Source: JAGVSZ01 sp035456405
Lineage (GTDB): Bacteria; Pseudomonadota; Gammaproteobacteria; Burkholderiales; SG8-39
Direction: 5' to 3'
DNA: 64,000 nucleotides
Assembly: GCA_035456405.1 (NCBI GenBank)
Contig: DATIDG010000083.1
Coordinates: 1-64,000 of the forward strand
Every line of letters starts with the position of its first letter. Positions within the stretch are counted from its first letter, which is position 1. A model generated the notes under the pieces. It did no database searches. It saw only the letters and a list, made by a program, of their open reading frames with translations, and was not told the DNA's origin. This document shows positions 58,268 to 64,000 of this stretch, piece by piece. The position numbers and the translations under genes are program-made.

Positions 58268-60484
58268 ATGAGCAAGAGCCGCATCGTCCTGCTGGTCATC
58301 CTCGCCGCGCTGATCGCGGCATTCTTCGCGTTCGACCTCGGGCAGTACTTCAGCCTGGAGTTCTTCAAGCAGCAGCATGCGGCGATCGACGCCTACTTCC
58401 AGGCGCATCCGCTGCAGACGGCAGCCATCTACTTCGCGATCTACGTCGCGGTGACCGGACTCTCCCTGCCCGGCGCGGCGCTCATGACGCTCGTGGGGGG
58501 GGCGATCTTCGGCCTGCTGTGGGGCACCGTGATCATTTCGTTCGCCGCGTCGATCGGCGCGACGCTCGCCTTCCTCGCGAGCCGCTTCCTCTTCCGCGAG
58601 GCGATCCAGCGGAAGTTCGGCGACAAGCTCGCGGCGATCAACCGCGGCGTCGAGAAGGAGGGCGCGTTCTACCTCTTTGCACTGCGCCTCGTGCCGGCGT
58701 TCCCGTTCTTCGTCATCAACCTCGTCATGGGCCTCACGCCCATGAAGACGCGCACCTTCTACTGGGTGAGCCAGCTCGGCATGCTCGCCGGCACGATTGT
58801 CTACGTGAACGCCGGGACGCAGATCGCGCAGATCGAGTCGCTCGCGGGCCTCGTGTCGCCGGGCCTGATCGGCTCGTTCGTGCTGCTGGGCATCTTCCCG
58901 CTCGTCGCGAAGAAAATCGTCGACTGGCTGAAGGCGCGCAAGGTGTATGCGCGGTGGACGAAACCGGCGCGCTTCGACCGCAACATGGTGGTGATCGGCG
59001 CGGGCTCAGCGGGCCTCGTCTCCGCGTATATCGGCGCGGCGGTGAAGGCGAAGGTCACCCTGGTCGAGAAGCACAAGATGGGCGGCGACTGCCTGAACTT
59101 CGGCTGCGTGCCGTCGAAGGCGCTAATCCGCTCGGCGAAGTTCCTGTCGCACGTGAAGCGGGCGCGCGAGTTCGGCATCCGCACCGCTTCGGCCGACTTT
59201 TCGTTCCAGGACGTGATGGAGCGTGTCCATCGCGTCATTAGGACCGTCGAGCCTCACGACTCGGCCGAGCGCTATAGCGGACTGGGCGTCGACGTCGTGC
59301 AGGGCGAGGCGAAGATGACCTCGCCGTGGAGCGTTGACATCACGCGGCCGGACGGCTCGAAGCAGACGCTGACGACGCGCTCGATAGTGATCGCCGCCGG
59401 CGCGCGGCCGTTCGTGCCGCCGATCCCGGGCATCGAGGAGGTCGGGTACGTCACCTCCGACACTGTGTGGGAGCTGCGCGAGCTGCCTAGGCGGCTGATC
59501 GTGCTCGGCGGCGGACCGATCGGCGCTGAGCTGACGCAGTGCTTCGCGCGCTTCGGCTCCAGGGTGACCCAGGTCGAGATGCTGCCGCGGATCATGATCC
59601 GCGAGGACCCGGAAGTGTCCGAGATGGTCGCGCACCGCTTCCGCCAGGAGGGCATCGACGTCCGCGTGAACACCAAAGCGAAGAGCTTCAAGCTCGTGAA
59701 GGGCGAGAAGGTCATGGTCGCCGAGCACGACGGCAAGGACATAGAGATCCCGTTCGACGTGCTGCTGTGCGCGGTCGGGCGCGTCGCGCGCACCGAGGGC
59801 TACGGCCTGCAGGAGCTGGGCATCCCGGTCACGAAGAGTCGCACGGTGGAAGTGAACGAGTACCTGCAGACCGTCTATCCCAACATCTACGCCTGCGGCG
59901 ACGTCGCCGGACCCTACCAGTTCACGCACACCGCCGCGCACATGGCGTGGTACTGCGCGGTGAACGCGCTCTTCGGCCGGGTCAGGAAACACAAGGTCGA
60001 CTACTCGGTGGTGCCGTGGGCGACCTTCACCGAACCCGAGGTGGCGCGCGTGGGCCTCAACGAGACCGAGGCCAAGGAGCGCGGCGTCGCTTACGAGGTC
60101 ACGACCTACGGCATCGACGACCTGGACCGCGCGATCGCCGACGGCGAGGCCGAGGGGCTGGTCAAGGTGCTGACCGTCCCCGGCAAGGACAAGATCCTGG
60201 GCGTGACGATCGTCGGCGAGCACGCCGGCGACCTGATCATCGAGTACATCACGGCGATGAAGAACGGGATCGGGCTGAACAGGATCCTCGGCACCATCCA
60301 CATCTACCCGACGCTCGTGGAAGCGAACAAGTACGCTGCCGGAAACTGGAAGCGCGCGCATGCCCCCCAGTGGGCGCTGAAGGTGGCCGAGCGCTACCAC
60401 GCGTGGATGCGCGGGGGCAATTCGCCCGCCAAACGCGCGCAAGAGGTCCGGGCGCCGCGGCCTGCCACCGGCGGGCACACATGA
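58268..60484 (+). CDS. TVP38-family membrane domain fused to a pyridine nucleotide-disulfide oxidoreductase
   Basis: 738 residues. Residues 1-225 are a TVP38/DedA-like (SNARE-associated) membrane protein (IYVAVTGLSLPGAALMTLVGGAIFG, FALRLVPAFPFFVINLVMGLTPMKTRTF, LGMLAGTIVYVNAGT). From about 236 a flavoprotein follows with FAD motif VIGAGSAGLVSAY, redox pair Cys275-x4-Cys280 in GGDCLNFGCVPSKAL, NAD(P) motif VLGGGPIGAELTQC, NIYACGDVAGPYQFTH and the C-terminal dimer domain (GTIHIYPTLVEANKYAAGNWKRAH), like mercuric or dihydrolipoamide reductase. The fusion is known near ArsS genes. It may reduce a thiol or arsenical at the membrane. Confidence 0.9.
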   Translation: MSKSRIVLLVILAALIAAFFAFDLGQYFSLEFFKQQHAAIDAYFQAHPLQTAAIYFAIYVAVTGLSLPGAALMTLVGGAIFGLLWGTVIISFAASIGATLAFLASRFLFREAIQRKFGDKLAAINRGVEKEGAFYLFALRLVPAFPFFVINLVMGLTPMKTRTFYWVSQLGMLAGTIVYVNAGTQIAQIESLAGLVSPGLIGSFVLLGIFPLVAKKIVDWLKARKVYARWTKPARFDRNMVVIGAGSAGLVSAYIGAAVKAKVTLVEKHKMGGDCLNFGCVPSKALIRSAKFLSHVKRAREFGIRTASADFSFQDVMERVHRVIRTVEPHDSAERYSGLGVDVVQGEAKMTSPWSVDITRPDGSKQTLTTRSIVIAAGARPFVPPIPGIEEVGYVTSDTVWELRELPRRLIVLGGGPIGAELTQCFARFGSRVTQVEMLPRIMIREDPEVSEMVAHRFRQEGIDVRVNTKAKSFKLVKGEKVMVAEHDGKDIEIPFDVLLCAVGRVARTEGYGLQELGIPVTKSRTVEVNEYLQTVYPNIYACGDVAGPYQFTHTAAHMAWYCAVNALFGRVRKHKVDYSVVPWATFTEPEVARVGLNETEAKERGVAYEVTTYGIDDLDRAIADGEAEGLVKVLTVPGKDKILGVTIVGEHAGDLIIEYITAMKNGIGLNRILGTIHIYPTLVEANKYAAGNWKRAHAPQWALKVAERYHAWMRGGNSPAKRAQEVRAPRPATGGHT

Positions 60485-61311
60485 GAAGGCTGATCGCGGT
60501 CCTGCTCCTCGCTGCGGCGCCTCTGGGCGCCGTTTTCGCTCAGATCGACCACAGCCACGGGGCCTGGACCGCGCTGCTCAAGAAGCACGTGGTCCTCATT
60601 GACGGCGGGAAGGCCTCGCAGGTGCGCTACGCCGGGTTCGCGCAGGACCGCGCGCAGCTCAGGGCCTATCTCGACTCGCTTTCCAGGGTCACCGACGCCG
60701 AGTTCAACGGCTGGTCCAAGCCGCAGCGGATGGCCTTCCTCATCAACGCGTACAACGCGTTCACGGTGGAGAAGATCCTGACCCGCTACCCTGACATCAA
60801 GTCGATCTGGGACTTCGGCAAGGTGTTCGGGAACCCGTTCAAGGACAAGTTCTTCACGCTTCTTGGTCGGGAGGGTTATCTCGACCGGATCGAGCACGAG
60901 ATGCTGCGGAAGAAGGGCGCGTACGACGAGCCGCGCGTGCACTACGCCGTCAACTGCGCGTCGATCGGCTGCCCGATGCTCCGCGAGGAGGCGTACGTGG
61001 CCGAACGGCTCGACGCCCAGCTCGAGGAGCAGGCGCTGCGCTTCCTGTCCGACCGTTCGCGCAACCGTTACAACGCGCAGGCGGGACGGCTCGAGGCCTC
61101 CAAAATCTTCGACTGGTTCAAGGAGGACTGGACGAGCGGCTACCGCGGCTTCGAAGGAAGGCAGGCCTCGATCCAGTCGCGCGAGCAGTACTTCGGGCGT
61201 TACGCGCGGCTGCTCGCCGACGGCCCCGGCGAGCAGCAGCTCGTCGCGGAGGGCAAGGCCTCGATCGACTTCCTCGACTACGACTGGACACTGAACGACG
61301 TCCGGCGGTGA
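60481..61311 (+). CDS. DUF547 exported protein
   Basis: 276 residues; its ATG overlaps the preceding stop (ATGA). Signal peptide MRRLIAVLLLAAAPLGAVFAQ. DUF547 features: KPQRMAFLINAYNAFTVEKIL, YDEPRVHYAVNCASIGCPMLREEAY and SKIFDWFKEDW, with conserved Cys in the NCASIGCP motif. The family is unassigned biochemically but often occurs with ArsS, TVP38 and TIGR04283 genes, as it does here. Confidence 0.9.
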   Translation: MRRLIAVLLLAAAPLGAVFAQIDHSHGAWTALLKKHVVLIDGGKASQVRYAGFAQDRAQLRAYLDSLSRVTDAEFNGWSKPQRMAFLINAYNAFTVEKILTRYPDIKSIWDFGKVFGNPFKDKFFTLLGREGYLDRIEHEMLRKKGAYDEPRVHYAVNCASIGCPMLREEAYVAERLDAQLEEQALRFLSDRSRNRYNAQAGRLEASKIFDWFKEDWTSGYRGFEGRQASIQSREQYFGRYARLLADGPGEQQLVAEGKASIDFLDYDWTLNDVRR

Positions 61312-62033
61312 GCCGCGCCGTTTACGCAGCCGCGGGCGCAGTGGTGAGCTCCCTTTCGATCATCGTCCCCACGCTGAACGAAGCGGCCGGCATCGGCGCA
61401 GCGCTTGCCGCGCTGCAGCCGCTGCGTGCGGCCGGACACGAGGTCGTCGTGGTCGACGGCGGAAGCGGAGACGAGACGCCGGACCTCGCCGCTCCGCTCG
61501 CCGATCGCCTGGCGAACGCCCCGCGCGGGCGCGCGAGCCAGATGAACACGGGCGCGCGGCTCGCTTCGGGCGACGTGCTGCTCTTCCTCCATGCCGACAC
61601 GCTGTTGCCGCCCCGCGCGGACCGCCTGGTGCTCGACGGCCTCGCCGGCAGCGGGCGCGCGTGGGGGCGCTTCGACGTGCACATCGACGGCGGGCAACAG
61701 CTCCTGCGGCTGGTGGCCGCGCTGATGAACCTACGCTCGCGCTGGACGGGCATCGCCACCGGCGACCAGGCGATCTTCGTGCGCCGGGACGCGTTCGTCA
61801 CGGTCGGTGGCTTTCCCGAGCTGCCGCTGATGGAGGACGTCGCGCTCAGTGCCGCGCTCAAGCGGGTCTCGCGCCCGCTGTGCCTGCACGAGCGCGTGCT
61901 GACCTCCGGGCGCCGTTGGGAGTCGCGCGGCGCGATGCGCACCATCGCGCTTATGTGGTGGCTGCGGTTGCGCTATTTCCTTGGCACATCGCCCGAGCGC
62001 CTCGCCGAGATCTACCGCCACCATCCCCGCTGA
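61308..62033 (+). CDS. TIGR04283-type family 2 glycosyltransferase of the arsenosugar locus
   Basis: 241 residues from a GTG overlapping the DUF547 stop (GTGA); another GTG at 61344 would give the shorter start SLSIIVPTLNEAAG typical of the family. GT-A fold: SIIVPTLNEAAGIGAAL, EVVVVDGGSGDETPDLA, QMNTGARLASGDVLLFLHADT with the DxD-like HAD motif, and GDQAIFVRR then LPLMEDVALSAALKR. TIGR04283 enzymes are associated with arsenosugar biosynthesis clusters. The sugar donor and acceptor are not established. Confidence 0.88.
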   Translation: MSRAVYAAAGAVVSSLSIIVPTLNEAAGIGAALAALQPLRAAGHEVVVVDGGSGDETPDLAAPLADRLANAPRGRASQMNTGARLASGDVLLFLHADTLLPPRADRLVLDGLAGSGRAWGRFDVHIDGGQQLLRLVAALMNLRSRWTGIATGDQAIFVRRDAFVTVGGFPELPLMEDVALSAALKRVSRPLCLHERVLTSGRRWESRGAMRTIALMWWLRLRYFLGTSPERLAEIYRHHPR

Positions 62034-62074
62034 GCGCGCGCGCGCCGGCTCGGGGAGAATGCATTCCTGCGTTC

Positions 62075-62728
62075 ATGCGCGTGATCGTCTTCGCCAAGGC
62101 TCCGGTCGCCGGCGCGGCCAAGACCCGGCTCATTCCGGCACTCGGTGCCGCGGGCGCGGCGCGCCTGCACGAGCGGCTGGTGGACCGCACGCTGGAAACG
62201 GCGCGCGCCGCCGGCCTCGGCCCGGTGGAGCTGTGCTGCGCGCCGGACAGCGCGCAGCCGTTCTTCGCGTCCCGGGCCGCCCGGTTCGGCGTCTTGCTAA
62301 CCGAGCAGGGTGCGGGAGATCTCGGCGAGCGGATGCATCGCGCGCTGGCCGCCGGCCTCCCGGCGCTGCTCATCGGCGCCGACTGCCCCGCGATGACGCC
62401 GGAATACCTCCGCGACGCGTCCACCGCGCTTGCCGACGGTTATGATGCGGCGCTCGGCCCGGCCGAGGACGGCGGCTACGTCCTCCTGGCGGCCGGCCGT
62501 ATCCGCCCTGAGGTGTTCGCGCGCATCCGCTGGGGCGGGCCGGACGTAATGGAGGAACAGCGGGCCCGGCTCCGGGCGCTCGGTTGGCGCTGGACGGAAC
62601 TCGCGCCCCTCTGGGACGTGGACCGTCCCGACGATCTCGCCCGGCTGCGCGACGGAATACCGGCCGGCGCTGCGCTGTTGACCGGTCTGACGCCGGATGG
62701 AGATGAGGACCGGGAGGAGAGGCCTTGA
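62075..62728 (+). CDS. TIGR04282-type (DUF2064) glycosyltransferase of the arsenosugar locus
   Basis: 217 residues. Nucleotidyltransferase-like opening VIVFAKAPVAGAAKTRLIPALG, then LLTEQGAGDLGERMHRAL and PALLIGADCPAMTPEYLRDA (GxDCP), DAALGPAEDGGYVLLA and DVDRPDDLARLR: all match DUF2064/TIGR04282. It forms a pair with the TIGR04283 protein and is 41 bases downstream of it. Related proteins transfer sugars or nucleotides; the exact substrate here is unknown. Confidence 0.88.
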   Translation: MRVIVFAKAPVAGAAKTRLIPALGAAGAARLHERLVDRTLETARAAGLGPVELCCAPDSAQPFFASRAARFGVLLTEQGAGDLGERMHRALAAGLPALLIGADCPAMTPEYLRDASTALADGYDAALGPAEDGGYVLLAAGRIRPEVFARIRWGGPDVMEEQRARLRALGWRWTELAPLWDVDRPDDLARLRDGIPAGAALLTGLTPDGDEDREERP

Positions 62729-63995
62729 GAGAGATCCTCGTACTGTTCCCCAACGAGTGGGACCGCGCCGAGTTCGACAATACCCGCCACCGTCGCCGGT
62801 ACCGCTTCCACTACGAAGGCTTCGATCTCTTCAGGTTTCCCGAGAACGTCCGGCTCGCGTTATTCGATGCGCGCCGCTTCGTCGATCGCATCGTCGCCAA
62901 GTACCGGCACGCGGGCCTCGCCGGCGTGATCTCGAACGAGGAGCAGTGGGGTGCGCTGATCGCTGCAGTGGTGGCGGAGCGGCTGGGGCTGCCGGCTGCC
63001 GATCCGCGCGCCATCCTCGCCGCCCAGCACAAGTACTATGCACGCAGGCGGATCGAGCACGCGTTGCCGGAAGCGACGCCGGGCTACGCCGTGTTCCCGT
63101 ACGACGTGCGCCGGGCGGAGGAGATCGGGCTGGCGTTCCCGTGCTTCGTGAAGCCGGTCAAGGCCACCTACTCGATCCTCGCGCGACGCGTGGACCGCTT
63201 CGAGGAAGTCCAGCGGCTGATGACCTTCCGCCCGCTCGAACGCTTCATCCTCGAGAAGCTGATCCAGCCGGCGAACGATCTCGCGCGCGACTACGGGATG
63301 GGCTTCGACGTCGACACGCACCACATGATCGCCGAGGAGGTGCTGATCGGAACGCAAGTCACCGTCGAGGGCATCGCTCACGGCGGGAAAATAGCGATCC
63401 TGGGGATCGTCGATGCGGTGATGTATCCGGGCACGATCGCGTTCCAGCGATTCGAGTATCCGTCCTCGGTGCCCGCGAACGTGCAGTCGCGCATGGCGGT
63501 GATCGCCGAGAAGGCGATTCGTGCGCTGGGTTTCGACCACGGCGTGTTCAACGTGGAGATGTTCCACGATCCCGCGACCGACCGCATCAGCGTCCTGGAG
63601 GTCAACCGCGCATCGCGTACCAGTTCGCCGATCTGTACGAGAAGGTGGAAGGATTCAACACCTACGATGCCGTGCTCGCGCTCGCGACCGGGGACGCACC
63701 GACGCTGGTCAAGGGGCACGGCCGGTACCGGAATGCCGCGAGCTTCATCCTGCGGGAGTTCGGCCGGCCGAGGCTGAAGGCGTTCCCCGACCGCGCGCGC
63801 ATTGCCGCGCTGCGGCGCCGGTACGACGATGCACGCCTGATGGTCTACGTGAAGACTGGCGCCCAGCTCGAGCGCGAGGTGAAATGGCTCGGCAGCTATC
63901 GCTACGCGGTGCTCAACCTCGGCGCCATGGACGGCGAGCAGCTCGTCGAGCGCTATCACCACGTCAAGGGCGAGCTCGCGTTTGAGTTCGCGTGA
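62725..63995 (+). pseudogene. ATP-grasp domain protein, interrupted by a one-base frameshift
   Basis: Starts with TTG overlapping the previous stop (TTGA) and preceded by GGGAGGAG. The product reads as an ATP-grasp carboxylate-amine ligase: AAQHKYYARRRIEHALPEATPGYAVFP, FPCFVKPVKATYSILARRV, FILEKLIQPANDLARDYGMGF, VTVEGIAHGGKIAILGIVDAVMYPG and FNVEMFHDPATDRISVLEVN. After VLEVN the reading frame shifts by one base. The next frame continues RIAYQFADLYEKVEGFNTYDAVLAL to the stop. The expected codons are Asn-Pro-Arg-Ile, and one C appears lost after 63606. Restoring it gives about 423 residues. It hits the NPR metal-binding motif, so the enzyme would be dead unless the base is a sequencing error. 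Confidence 0.82.
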
Positions 63996-64000
63996 GGCGC

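Noticed and set aside
56230..58368. A 712-codon minus-strand frame opposite arsS and the phosphoesterase
   Set aside because: Opposes genes with a full radical SAM motif; no recognisable domain.
1..64000. tRNA, rRNA, CRISPR or transposase genes
   Set aside because: No cloverleaf-type T-loop sequences, regularly spaced repeats or transposase motifs were seen when reading the gaps and frames.

Overview
The window is a high-G+C (roughly two-thirds by eye), densely coded stretch of bacterial chromosome. It carries an LpxL-type lipid A acyltransferase, class I DAHP synthase, several tripartite-tricarboxylate/Bug-family genes, branched-chain amino acid (Liv) transporters and a 2-oxoacid:ferredoxin oxidoreductase of the Azoarcus/Thauera kind. 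This points to a Gram-negative proteobacterium, most likely a betaproteobacterium (Burkholderiales/Rhodocyclales-like). That placement is inferred from gene content only. I found no tRNA, rRNA, CRISPR array or intact insertion sequence.

Layout. 1-2.2 kb: the 3' end of alaS, a lipid A acyltransferase, a conserved membrane protein and a 52-residue secreted Lys/Glu-repeat protein. 2.2-7.6 kb (minus): a sulfur-metabolism operon with a TAT-exported PsrA/PhsA-like molybdoenzyme, a four-cluster ferredoxin subunit, a CxxCH-bearing triple-rhodanese protein and two YeeE/YedE sulfur transporters, but no NrfD membrane subunit. 7.8-11.3 kb: a TPR protein, a ModA-like binding protein and a Lon-like AAA ATPase without protease domain. 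11.5-14.5 kb: a DAHP synthase gene preceded by a phenylalanine-rich leader peptide and an intrinsic terminator (a probable ribosome-mediated attenuator), then an ArnT-like glycosyltransferase. 14.5-17.2 kb: a cyclic-nucleotide-binding protein and tctBA.

17.2-24.2 kb (minus): a Liv operon with one binding protein, one LivG, one LivF and two LivH/LivM pairs, driven by a near-consensus sigma-70 promoter. 24.2-27.7 kb: an acyl-CoA ligase with a histone-like basic tail, a thioesterase-like protein and a Bug binding protein. 27.7-31.1 kb (minus): cydAB and a NYN/LOTUS protein. 31.3-34.6 kb: a decayed gene, an enolase-superfamily enzyme and small conserved proteins. 34.6-42.7 kb: a nitrogen-salvage locus in which carbamate kinase, a DUF1116/AllG-like protein and FdrA diverge from allophanate hydrolase, an NCS2 permease and a GntR regulator, with a palindromic operator candidate in the divergent gap. 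42.8-47.6 kb (minus): korCAB.

47.7-55.8 kb: small membrane proteins, a CDF metal exporter, a DUF2235 hydrolase, a beta-lactamase-fold hydrolase, two uncharacterised envelope proteins, an ECF sigma/anti-sigma pair and a cobalamin adenosyltransferase. About 490 bases without a convincing gene follow. They hold strong hairpins and an orphan minus-strand terminator. 56.3-64 kb (plus): an arsenosugar-type operon (ArsS radical SAM, metallophosphoesterase, TVP38-flavoprotein fusion, DUF547, two TIGR04283/04282-type glycosyltransferases, ATP-grasp protein) whose genes abut or overlap. The ATP-grasp gene carries a one-base frameshift.

The items most worth a second look are the Phe leader/attenuator before the DAHP synthase gene, the NrfD-less heme-rhodanese sulfur operon, the FdrA-AllG-carbamate kinase-allophanate hydrolase locus without AllH, and the structured orphan-terminator region at 55.9-56.2 kb.
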